DNA of 51,278 nt from Microbacterium sp. Root553 (GTDB taxonomy: Bacteria > Actinomycetota > Actinomycetes > Actinomycetales > Microbacteriaceae). Shown in pieces: positions 26,101-32,507 of this stretch (the first letter of the stretch is position 1; every line of letters begins with the position of its first letter). Where the stretch lies: contig NZ_LMFY01000001.1 of assembly GCF_001426995.1 (NCBI RefSeq), positions 623,444 through 674,721 of the forward strand. The letters are read 5' to 3'. The notes beneath the pieces were generated by a model. The model ran no database searches. It had not been told where the DNA came from and saw only the letters and a list, made by a program, of their open reading frames with translations. A program made the translations under genes and the position numbers.

Positions 26101-26261
26101 CTCTTCGTCAGCCAGACGCCGCCGTCATTGAGATCGACCTGCGTGGTGGGGTTGCCCTCATAGGCGAAGGCCATGGTCGTGAGCGCCACCGCGCCGACGG
26201 ACAGCACGGCGGCGGACGCCAGCATCTTCGGCCGCGCTCGCATCCACGACAGCACCCTCAT
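20190..26261 (-). CDS. Giant surface protein: beta-propeller-like N-terminus, Ig/cadherin-like repeats, FN3 repeats
   Basis: The 2023-residue protein starts at ATG 26261, chosen for its GGGGGAGAGAG site; an ATG ten codons upstream has a weaker site. A membrane anchor or signal peptide (~11-33) is followed by a ~350-residue domain with propeller-like repeats, an acidic Thr-rich linker, then about eleven Ig/cadherin-like units (~395-1465) with recurring VPVLDNDxDPxGD turns that may bind calcium, five FN3 domains (~1465-1930), and a cysteine-rich C-terminal ~90 residues. It is surely extracellular. A paralog of similar layout lies at 34954-40869. Downstream MoxR, DUF58 and transglutaminase-like genes suggest dedicated assembly. 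Adhesion, cell-cell contact or sensing are all possible. Confidence 0.9.
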   Translation of the reverse strand: MRVLSWMRARPKMLASAAVLSVGAVALTTMAFAYEGNPTTQVDLNDGGVWLTKSSNLLVGHFNHESTLIDGGLRTASDDYDILQDEKNVLVVDRSAATLTAVDPARVALGDSTAIPASAKVALGDKTTAILDPASGNLWVVAVKSLAAFKIEGATPTVELGDDADVAVAEDGTVFGLAPSRGEVVTIPVDNEGQPLDPSTESVGEIDSTEAPSITAVGRTPIVLDAAAGVVTTPGGFRTPVSNAADAVLQQPSAANDDVVFATRAALVSVPLDGDEPVSVDTGSEGAPATPVSLRGCFYGAWAGSAAFIRDCPGDASDVNDTIDGAEDSTALTFRVNRDVIILNDLVDGSAWLADESLQQVDNWNDLTPPEGETENEEDTTQETVETTLPDRKEENTPPVAEDDSFGVRPGATTLLPVLDNDNDTDGDVLVAELVDAQPSIGTVQPIQNGGALQIAVDENASGASSFTYEASDGRGGTDTAVVTLLVRDPETNGAPTPKRKTSLTVESGGTISYNILPDWIDPDGDDIYLKSVIAAPGDEVDFSTDGQLTYKATASLQGQKSVDVTVADAFGEIGTTTLTLDVRPPGSTDPKTNADHVVTRVGEQVTIAPLANDTSSGREPLRLGRVDEQVPGASVVPDFTNKTFTFSAATPDTYYVQYLATAGPKNGEGLVRVDVLDAAESDLPPVAVRDVALLRSGGDVLVGVLANDSDPGGGILVVQSVSLEPSSGVSVSVINHETLRITDQGALTEPVRATYTISNGTKSAQGEVVIIPIPAPEEILQPAASPDTAYVRAGDVVTIPVLDNDTHPNDDVLHVAPELIEPFVDPDDGEAFVSQDTVRFRAGPEAKTVYLTYEAVDEHQQKSAGFVTIQIMPADPETNAAPRPQDIVSRALAGTTVSIPVPLDGIDSDGDSVELLDIASNPTKGRITETGANYFRYEAFEGSAGVDTFKYRVRDRLGTEGEATIRVGIAPPEQVNQAPYAVKDAVVVRPGREIAVPVLDNDSDPEGEDIILVSEKNDGLEVPDVDGLSARVSGDRVLVEAPDRALETSLQYTIRDSRGATASAVLAITVDENVPLQAPVARDDRVRPEDLNDGELTADIDILKNDEDPDGTRESLEVVLGDGAEAVEGGKVRVTVGEEQQLIRYTLTDIDGLEASAFIFVPAVAGLRPALKDGTKPVEVMSGETISLPLSDYVMVAGGGTARITEHAKVSAIHADGADLVTDETTLAYTSAPGYFGEDALTFEVTDGTAPDDPEGRKATLTIPITVLPPDNQQPTFVTGEVQVAPGEDASTLDLAALTTDPDPEDEHTYTLLGGTGNGVSARTEGSTLFVEASSNAKKGTALTLQLRVSDGETEPVEGTVSVVVSASTRAMPVANTDTVPQADQGKPVTVPVLANDFNPFPETPLKIVSQVVESGGGDVALDGDRLVVTPAADYVGSLVVRYRIQDATEDADREVNGQVVVTVQGVPAAPGTPTVTSVQDRKVVISYGAPSNNGAEITKYTVTSVQGSAYRKECQSTTCTLDGLTNNVEYTFQVTATNRVGEGEKSGASQVARPDARPDTPNPPTLKFGDKSLAVAWTTPTTPGSPVERYTLEISPAPPSGISQKEVTGNSIVWDGLENGSNYQVRVQAHNKAPEPSSWSTWSASEIPAGPPLAAAAPTTQELAPVGNQAQMQVNWATPNNNGDAIDSYQLEVYEGATLVRTITPGAAATSQAVTVPTSETAYTYRIRAHNKAGWGEFSASSPPRRGVTAPGAPSGLTAAPGDGFIDIAYTAGSRNGARADEISYEFRLNGGGWQGLPGTRLSGLSNGTNYSVEVRAVASVDGSTYAGAVSNAASAVPFGVPSAPRATARNLGTQVELTWDATRSPNGRDIAVVQISVDSGGWQNVGISGSRTVGDGYQQNHDIKVRAQDTAGQWSPEASDAARTSDPPAEMLRTEKGASGSWPDCNTSSCAKVRLTVENFRSPGNYSLQCDDGNKYGGSSKLYVPENGSVDLNCYYGYPGSSIRVYIKELDRHASALTWY

Positions 26262-26331
26262 GCCGGCTCTCTCCCCCGCGCGCTCTCTCATCCGTCCGTC
26301 CCGATCGACGGGCAGGGCAGCGCATCACATG

Positions 26332-26376
26332 AGTCTAACCGGCGCCCGCGTCAGCACCGATGGGCAGTTCTGCCCA
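26332..26376 (-). promoter_or_regulatory. Candidate promoter and dyad operator upstream of the giant Ig/FN3 gene
   Basis: In the 151-base gap the minus strand carries TAGACT (26337-26332) as a -10 candidate, about 70 bases before the ATG at 26261. The dyad TGGGCAG-TT-CTGCCCA (26361-26376) lies about 24 bases upstream of it, overlapping the -35 zone, and would suit a dimeric regulator. No good -35 hexamer was found. This suggests module 1 has its own promoter. Confidence 0.4.
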
Positions 26377-26412
26377 CGACGACGGCGAGGACTCCGGCGA
26401 CGGAAGACGGCG

Positions 26413-27177
26413 TCAGGTGAAGACGACGAAGGCCAGAGCGACCAGGCCGCACACCGACACCGCGCAAGCCGCGGCGACCGCGGCCAGCACCCGGACGCTG
26501 GTGCGTCGAGCCGCTCGCGAGACCGAGACCGAGGCCGCACCGTCGTCGACCACCCGCGTGGGGGCGACCCCGCCCTCCACCGTCGGTGGATGCGACGGGC
26601 GCAGAGGCGCAGGCCGCGGTTTGTAGATGGCGGGCAGCGGCTCCATCTCGACCCGTCGAGCGGGTGCGGCGGGAATCGTCGCGTCGAGGTCTTCGGCGTC
26701 GTCCGTGGGCGAATCGGGTGCCGGCGGCCGCACCGTGCGGCCGACCACGACCGTGTGGTCCTCCGCATCCTCGACGGGCTCGCGGGTCGGGGCAGCCGCG
26801 TCCTCATCCGCCGCCCGATCGACGACCACCGTGCGGTCCTCCAGGTCGTCCTGCGCCGGGGGGAGAACGGGACGATCGCCCGCGGAGCGTCGTCTCGCGA
26901 CGACGACCGTGTGATCCTCCACAGACTGCGCGGGCTCGCGCGGCACCGCGATCGTGCGGTCGTCGACCCCGTCGTCTGGCTCGCGCGGCACCGCGATCGT
27001 GCGGTCGTCGACCCCGTCGTCTGCGGCATCCGCGTACCCGTCCGCCTGCGCCTCCGACGCCTGAGCCGGGGTCCCGATGACCGGCGGATCGGTCGGCGCG
27101 GCATCCGACTGACGCGATCGGCGCGCGCGTCGGGTGGGCATCACGGTCTCCTCGACCGGGTCCTCGTGATCGACCAT
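26413..27177 (-). CDS. Small tail-anchored protein with seven acidic Thr motifs
   Basis: I do not recognise a family. The 254-residue protein has one C-terminal membrane helix (~229-253), leaving the rest in the cytoplasm. It carries seven motifs of the form acidic-x-T-V/I: T11 (EETVMP), T60 and T75 (DDRTIAVPREP, exact repeat), T90 (EDHTVVVARR), T116 (EDRTVVVDR), T142 (EDHTVVVGR) and T167 (LDATIPA). The FHA proteins of the locus contain single copies of the same motif, so this looks like a membrane scaffold for phosphorylation and FHA docking (inference). It begins one base after the PP2C stop, with a GAGGGGG site, and is the last gene of module 2. Confidence 0.8.
   Translation of the reverse strand: MVDHEDPVEETVMPTRRARRSRQSDAAPTDPPVIGTPAQASEAQADGYADAADDGVDDRTIAVPREPDDGVDDRTIAVPREPAQSVEDHTVVVARRRSAGDRPVLPPAQDDLEDRTVVVDRAADEDAAAPTREPVEDAEDHTVVVGRTVRPPAPDSPTDDAEDLDATIPAAPARRVEMEPLPAIYKPRPAPLRPSHPPTVEGGVAPTRVVDDGAASVSVSRAARRTSVRVLAAVAAACAVSVCGLVALAFVVFT
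26934..27023. repeat. Exact 45-base tandem duplication (two units)
   Basis: Two adjacent 45-base units at 26934-26978 and 26979-27023 are identical apart from the final base. They encode the two DDGVDDRTIAVPREP blocks of the Thr-motif protein. Perfect identity suggests recent duplication or strong selection for extra phospho-acceptor sites. Confidence 0.85.
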
Positions 27178-27178
27178 G

Positions 27179-28009
27179 TCAGCGACGCCCCCTCGCCGGA
27201 ACCGTCGTGCCTTCGAGCATCGTCTCGGTGTGGATCGACATCGATCGACGACTGTCGGTCGAGTCGAGGGATCCCCCGCGCAGCCCGCCGGAGACGACGT
27301 CGATGACGATCACGGTGATGTTGTCGCGTCCACCGGACTGCTTCGCCCGGCGCACGAGCGCCGCGGCGGCCGTCTCGGGGCGCCCCGCCATCGTCAGGGT
27401 CGCGCGGATGCTCTCGTCGCCCACCTCGCCGCTCAACCCGTCGGAGCACAGCAGCAGCCGTTCGCCGTCGATCACCGGGACCAGCCAGCTGTCGGCGATG
27501 TTGTCGGAGGCTCCGATGGCCCGGGTGATGACGTTGCGCTGCGCGAAGCCGGCGAGGTCTTCGCGGCGCATCTCCCCGGCGTCGACGAGCTCCTGTCCCA
27601 GCGAGTGGTCGACGGTGAGCTGATCGAGCTCGTTGGCGAAGAGCCGGTACACGCGCGAGTCGCCCACGTTGAACACGAGCCAGTGCGGCGTGCCGTCGTG
27701 CTCGACCAGCGCCACGGCGGCGAGGGTGCTCCCCGCGCCGCGCGAGTGCTGGGAGGCGATCGCCTCGACGGTCTCGTTCGCACGCGCGAGAGCCGCGCCG
27801 ATCTCGGCGGTGGTCACCTCGGTGCCGACCAGCGGCGCGAACGCCGCGACCACCGCAGCACTCGCCTTGTCACCCGCGTCGTGGCCGCCCATCCCGTCGG
27901 CCACCAGGAACACGGGCGATGCCGCGAGCACGGAGTCCTCGTTCATCGCACGCGTCAGACCGATGTCGGTGAGGGCGGCGACGTTGAGGACGACAGCGGA
28001 GGTGGTCAC
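27179..28009 (-). CDS. PP2C-type Ser/Thr protein phosphatase (copy 2)
   Basis: The 276-residue phosphatase has NED (23-25), DGMGGH with Asp38, GDSR near 116, SDG with Asp190 and GGRDN with Asp229, so all metal sites are intact. No membrane segment is seen. The start is GTG 28009, overlapping the FHA protein stop as GTGA. It is paralogous to copy 1 (13217-14029), and its neighbour order (FHA membrane protein, then PP2C) is the same. Likely substrates are the kinase at 40869-41996 and the Thr-motif protein downstream (inference). Confidence 0.93.
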   Translation of the reverse strand: MTTSAVVLNVAALTDIGLTRAMNEDSVLAASPVFLVADGMGGHDAGDKASAAVVAAFAPLVGTEVTTAEIGAALARANETVEAIASQHSRGAGSTLAAVALVEHDGTPHWLVFNVGDSRVYRLFANELDQLTVDHSLGQELVDAGEMRREDLAGFAQRNVITRAIGASDNIADSWLVPVIDGERLLLCSDGLSGEVGDESIRATLTMAGRPETAAAALVRRAKQSGGRDNITVIVIDVVSGGLRGGSLDSTDSRRSMSIHTETMLEGTTVPARGRR

Positions 28010-29961
28010 GAATCGGTCCCCACCTCGACGTGCATGCCGACCTCGCCGAGGACGAACCGTCCGGCGCCGATCACGCTCTCACCGGGGTCGAGCAGCGTCT
28101 CGGCGCCGTCATCCGCGACGACCACCACTCCGTTCGTGGAGTGCAGGTCGGTGAGGCGCCACTCGTCTGCCTGCACGATGAGGCGCGCGTGCGTCTTCGA
28201 GAGGGTGCGTGTGCTGTCGGCGATCGCCAGGCGCTGCTCCCCCGGCTCGCCGGTCGGATTGCGCCCGATCACGACGCTCGTCGCCGACAGGGCGAACGAG
28301 CGGCCGTCGTCGAGCACGAGAACCCGGCGCACGCCGCGTCGACGCGACACGACGACGGTCGCCTCGACGTCGTCGTCATCCTCACCGGCGTCGGCGGCCG
28401 GCGCGGCGAGATCGATCGGCGGCGAAGGCTGCGTCAGCGGGGGCGCGGACATCATCGGCGCGGGCCGGATGCCGGCTGCGGGGGCCGGTACGGGCGGATC
28501 GACCGTGTCCGCGACCGGAGCCGGCGGATCGACCGTGTCCACGACCGGAACGGGCGGATCGACCGTGTCCGCGAGCAGAGCCGGCGGATCGACCGTGTCC
28601 ACGACCGGAGCCGGCGGATCGGCCGTGTCCGCGAGCGGAGCGGCCCAGAGCGGGGCGGCGCCGGACAGGGTCTGATCGATGTCGACCTCCGCATCGGTGT
28701 GCGGGCTCGCCTCGGCGGGCTGCGGTGCCGCGCGCGGAGGCTCCGGTACCGGCAGGACGACCGGAACGGGTGCCGGTGCGGTGAATCGCGGCGCGCGGGC
28801 ATCGGGCGCGGGAGCCGCTCCCAGCCGATCGGGAAGCGAACCGACCCTCACCTGCGGGCCGTCGGAGGATTCGGCCTGCCCGGTCGATGCCGACGACTGC
28901 TCGGACGCGCCGACTGCTCGCGCGGGTGGCTGGGGAAGCGTCTCCAGAACGGGGTCCGAGGCCCCCTCTACCGGCGCGCTGACGTCATCGGTCGGCGGGC
29001 GGACGCCGTCGACATCGTGGGCCGCGGCCGACGGGATCGACGGAGGCACGAACGGCAGAGCCGACTCGGTGCGTGCGGGGCGCTCGACACCGGGGACCCC
29101 GACGATCAGGGATTCCGGTGCAGACGGTGCCGACGGTGCGGCCGCGTCGACGGAGGGGGGAGCCGGCGCGTCCGGGCGCGTCGGCGCAGGCGCGGCATCC
29201 ACGGGTGGGAACCCGGGAGCCGCCGGAGCGAAGGTCGGTGCAGGCGGCACGAACGTCGGTGCCGCCGGCGGGAACGCGGGTGCCGGCCGCTCGAACGTCG
29301 GTGCCGCCGGCGGGAACGCGGGCGCCGGCCGCTCGAAGTTCGGCGTCGCCGGGGGTGGCGAGACGAAGGCGGGCGGAGCCGGTGCCGCCGGAGCATCCGG
29401 GGCGAACGATGCCGGCTCTCCGTGCGCGCTCTCGCCCCCCGGCGGAAGGATCGGAGGGGCGAGGTATCCCCTCGACGAATCGTGCGGAGGTGCGTCCTGC
29501 GGCGGCCCCTGACGGCGGGGGCCGGGCTGCAGCGCGGCGAGCCTGTCGCCCTCGGGATACGGCGGAACACCCCAGGCCAGGATCGATGCCCACACCGGCG
29601 GCAGCAACACGGCGAGCACGGTCGATCCGGCGCCTCGGCCGAAGCGACCGTTGATGCTGTGGACGGCCTGGATCTTCACGATGAGGCCGTAGATCTGCAC
29701 GATCGGGATGAAGTAGAACACGACGTTCCACGCGGGCTTGCCGCCGAGCGTGAGGATCGTCGCCTCGTTGAGGATCGGGACCCAGCCCTTCCACCCCTCG
29801 ACTCCGAGGCGCGTGAAGAGCTTCGACAGCGCGAGCGCGTACCAGACGTAGAGCGCGAGGCCGAGGACTGCGCCCACGCCCAGCGCGGCCACGAGCGTCG
29901 TCAGGACAGCGGGCCCTGCGCCGTCCACCGCCAGGTGCACCCGGTCTGCGACCTCGTTCAT
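28006..29961 (-). CDS. DUF5684 membrane protein with C-terminal FHA domain
   Basis: The 651-residue protein has an N-terminal membrane region (~15-150, DUF5684-like: GWKGWVPILNEATIL and YFIPIVQIYGLI motifs), a ~380-residue Pro/Ala/Val-rich linker with two kinds of short repeats, and a complete FHA domain (~545-651: IGRNP, LSKTH, HSTNG). T535 sits in VEATVVVSRR directly before the FHA domain, the same place as the regulatory phosphothreonine of GarA. The gene is the positional equivalent of RDD-FHA in module 1, with a different membrane domain fused to a similar reader. ATG at 29961 overlaps the transglutaminase-like stop as ATGA. Confidence 0.88.
   Translation of the reverse strand: MNEVADRVHLAVDGAGPAVLTTLVAALGVGAVLGLALYVWYALALSKLFTRLGVEGWKGWVPILNEATILTLGGKPAWNVVFYFIPIVQIYGLIVKIQAVHSINGRFGRGAGSTVLAVLLPPVWASILAWGVPPYPEGDRLAALQPGPRRQGPPQDAPPHDSSRGYLAPPILPPGGESAHGEPASFAPDAPAAPAPPAFVSPPPATPNFERPAPAFPPAAPTFERPAPAFPPAAPTFVPPAPTFAPAAPGFPPVDAAPAPTRPDAPAPPSVDAAAPSAPSAPESLIVGVPGVERPARTESALPFVPPSIPSAAAHDVDGVRPPTDDVSAPVEGASDPVLETLPQPPARAVGASEQSSASTGQAESSDGPQVRVGSLPDRLGAAPAPDARAPRFTAPAPVPVVLPVPEPPRAAPQPAEASPHTDAEVDIDQTLSGAAPLWAAPLADTADPPAPVVDTVDPPALLADTVDPPVPVVDTVDPPAPVADTVDPPVPAPAAGIRPAPMMSAPPLTQPSPPIDLAAPAADAGEDDDDVEATVVVSRRRGVRRVLVLDDGRSFALSATSVVIGRNPTGEPGEQRLAIADSTRTLSKTHARLIVQADEWRLTDLHSTNGVVVVADDGAETLLDPGESVIGAGRFVLGEVGMHVEVGTDS
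28493..28642. repeat. Five 30-base tandem repeats in the DUF5684-FHA gene
   Basis: Units begin at 28493, 28523, 28553, 28583 and 28613, each GGCGGATCGACCGTGTCC plus 12 bases that vary slightly. They encode a DTVDPPxPVx decapeptide. They have no spacers, so they are not a CRISPR array. Confidence 0.9.
29251..29334. repeat. 42-base tandem duplication in the DUF5684-FHA gene
   Basis: Two 42-base units (29251-29292 and 29293-29334) differ at one position and encode the 14-residue unit ERPAPAFPPAAPTF in the linker. Degenerate further units extend to lower coordinates. Confidence 0.85.
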
Positions 29962-32507
29962 GCGTCTTCCTCCTGCCTGCCTGCGCCTGCGCCGGCCACT
30001 GCGAGCGTACCGACTGCGAGCCGATGGTCCGAGGACGCACGCGCGCGTCGGGGCGCCACCCTGGCCAGGAACGAGCGCAGACGCAGGTGCGAGCGCACGT
30101 TCTGCCAGCGGGTTCGACGCTCGGCGATCGCCGCGCGCTCCTCGTCGACGATCGTCCAGGCGGCTTCCGCGTCGGCCTCGGTAGGCGGATGCGCGGCGAA
30201 CACGCCCTGATCGACGAGCTCTGCCAGTCGCGTGGCCGCCTCACGGTCGACGGCGACCGCCGCCTGCACGCGGGTTCCGAACCAGGGCGTCGGGCGCTCG
30301 TCGTCGGCGTACACGTCGACGAGCTCCTCCCACGCACCCACGAGTCGCGATTCCGGATCGCCCGCGAGACGGCGCGTGCGCTGCCGGATGTTCTTGGCGA
30401 CCACCACCACCAGCAGCGGCAGCACGAGGAGCAGCAGCGCGAGAAGGCTGAGCCCGACGACGCGCGCGACGGCGAGCAGCGACGCCAAGGTGTCGGAGCC
30501 GCCTTCCTCGGGCGGCGCATCCGTGTTGCGCGAATCGCTCTGCGCCTGGGGCGGATCGAGCGCCTCGGAGCGCAGCTGCTCGGGAACGGTCGGATGCTCG
30601 GGGAGCTGCTCGCCCTCGGTGATCGTGCTCGGCAGCATCGCGGACTGAGGCGTGACGTCGACGGCCGTCCAGTCACCGCCCGACGACCGCACCTCCACCC
30701 ACGCGGTCATGTTCGCGCCCGTGCACGCGGTGTCGCAGGCGGGTATGCCGGGGACCTCCTCGGCAGCGGGAAGACGCGCTCCGAGAACGACCCGGGACTC
30801 CAGGCCCCAGAGCTCGGCGAGCAGCGCCGCCGCGACGGCGAACTGCTCGTCATCGCCGACCGCGGCGACAAGCATCTTGGGATCGGCATCCGCCCCGGCC
30901 CGACGTTCCTGATCGACGAGCGACGTGAAGAGCTCCTCGATCCGCGCCGCGGAGTGCCCCGCGTAGGTCGGGGCGAAGGAGTATCCCCCTGCGCTCTTGA
31001 GCGCCGAGATCCATCCCGTGGCCTGCTCGTCCTCGAGCAGGGCGTGCGAGAGGTAGCCGCGGGCCCTGAGCCGGTCGATGACCTCGAGATAGCCGGCGCC
31101 GGTGCGCGGCTGCTCCTGCATGGTCGCCCACTCGGCGAGCGCCGGATACGCCTCGCTGTCGAGAAGCGAATCGCCACCGCGCACATCGGTCAGTGTGGGC
31201 GTCTCGTCGGGTGCATCCACGAGCACCCCGTAGCGGTCTCCCGGCTCGAGACCCTCACGCTCGTCGGATGTCTCGGCGATGGTGATCGCGGTATCGCCCT
31301 CGTCATCGACGTGGAAGCCGTCGGCGAGCTTCTCGGCGCGCGCGCCCTCGAAGGTCGGGGCCTGCGCGAGCCCTGCGGGTGCCGGCACCCAGATGCCGCG
31401 GTAGGCCTCGCCGACCGTGAACTCGAGCGAGAGCCGCCCTGCGTCGGGGGCCGCCGTGCGCGGCAGGCGGCTGAATCGGTCGTCGGGCGAGATGTGGAAG
31501 TCTTCTCCGTCGTACGCGTCGAGCGTGGCGATGCGGATGCGCTCGAGATCGCCCGTGTCACCCGAGATCGAGACGACCGGCTCGTCGAGCATCGACGTCG
31601 TGAACCAGGAGCGATACGTGCTGAGCGGGCTGATCTGCCGCTGCACGACCACCATCGGCTCGACGTCGTCGCGCAGGACCGTTCGGTCGGACCACTGGGC
31701 CGCGGCCGGGACCACGGCGACGCCGGCGACGAGCGCGACGATCAGCAGGACGCCGGAGAGCAGATGACGACGGATGCCGAGCCACACCGGCGCCGCACTG
31801 CGCGTGACGTTCTGCGCGGCGACGATGCGCAGCGCCTGCGCGCGCCGCAGCCGCGCGCGACCGATGAGCCAGACCAGTCCGGCGAGGAAGACGGAGATGC
31901 CGAGCAGCCATTCACGCGGAGCCGGCAGGGCGATGCCCCAGAGCGTGATCGCCGAGCTGGTTCCGATGAGCCCGAAGGCGATGCCGAACACGCTCATGGT
32001 CGACACGACGGCCACCGCCCATGCCGCGCGTCGACCGCCCTCGAGCACGAGCAGGGTGGCGGCGAAGGATCCGAACAGCATGACGACCATCAGCGGCACC
32101 AGGACCGCCTGGTACTCGCCGAGCGGCGGATTCAGGGTGAGGATCTGCTTCCATCCGAGCGCGACGCCGAGCACCGCGTCGCGGACACCGAGGAAGAAGG
32201 CGGGGATCGACGTCAGGGAGGAGGGCACGGCGAGCGGAGCGGCCGCGACCACGTAGACGCCGGCAGCGACGAGCGCCGACATCAGCAGATTCCAGCGGAG
32301 CACGCGCGCGACGACGGCGACGAGCATCCCGAGCAGGCCGCCCACGATGCCGACGATCAGCGCGCGCGGTGCGGCGTACAGCGGCCAGGCCGCGACGGTC
32401 GCCAGGCCGATGCCGAGCAGCACGTAGCCCAGTCCCCAGATGTTGAGGGCGGAGAGGAGCTCGCGAAGACGCCGGAGCGCGTCCCGCGCGCTCGCCGCAG
32501 CGCTCAC
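29958..32507 (-). CDS. Transglutaminase-like (TgpA-type) membrane protein lacking Cys and His (copy 2)
   Basis: The 849-residue protein starts at GTG 32507, overlapping DUF58 as GTGA; a much longer in-frame extension runs through the neighbour and is not real. It has 7-8 N-terminal membrane helices, an external transglutaminase-like region, a late membrane helix and a cytoplasmic tail. The active-site segment reads GDDEQFA with Asp553 in the cysteine position, and the usual HAW motif reads TAW (Thr601), so two of three catalytic residues are gone. A short pair CDTACTG before it may form a disulfide. Copy 1 also lacks the cysteine. Inference: a binding or structural role in envelope assembly. 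Confidence 0.88.
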   Translation of the reverse strand: MSAAASARDALRRLRELLSALNIWGLGYVLLGIGLATVAAWPLYAAPRALIVGIVGGLLGMLVAVVARVLRWNLLMSALVAAGVYVVAAAPLAVPSSLTSIPAFFLGVRDAVLGVALGWKQILTLNPPLGEYQAVLVPLMVVMLFGSFAATLLVLEGGRRAAWAVAVVSTMSVFGIAFGLIGTSSAITLWGIALPAPREWLLGISVFLAGLVWLIGRARLRRAQALRIVAAQNVTRSAAPVWLGIRRHLLSGVLLIVALVAGVAVVPAAAQWSDRTVLRDDVEPMVVVQRQISPLSTYRSWFTTSMLDEPVVSISGDTGDLERIRIATLDAYDGEDFHISPDDRFSRLPRTAAPDAGRLSLEFTVGEAYRGIWVPAPAGLAQAPTFEGARAEKLADGFHVDDEGDTAITIAETSDEREGLEPGDRYGVLVDAPDETPTLTDVRGGDSLLDSEAYPALAEWATMQEQPRTGAGYLEVIDRLRARGYLSHALLEDEQATGWISALKSAGGYSFAPTYAGHSAARIEELFTSLVDQERRAGADADPKMLVAAVGDDEQFAVAAALLAELWGLESRVVLGARLPAAEEVPGIPACDTACTGANMTAWVEVRSSGGDWTAVDVTPQSAMLPSTITEGEQLPEHPTVPEQLRSEALDPPQAQSDSRNTDAPPEEGGSDTLASLLAVARVVGLSLLALLLLVLPLLVVVVAKNIRQRTRRLAGDPESRLVGAWEELVDVYADDERPTPWFGTRVQAAVAVDREAATRLAELVDQGVFAAHPPTEADAEAAWTIVDEERAAIAERRTRWQNVRSHLRLRSFLARVAPRRARASSDHRLAVGTLAVAGAGAGRQEEDA

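Noticed and set aside
28493..28642. Five regular 30-base repeats, like a small CRISPR array.
   Set aside because: There are no spacers, the units are directly tandem, and they encode a proline-rich decapeptide in frame.
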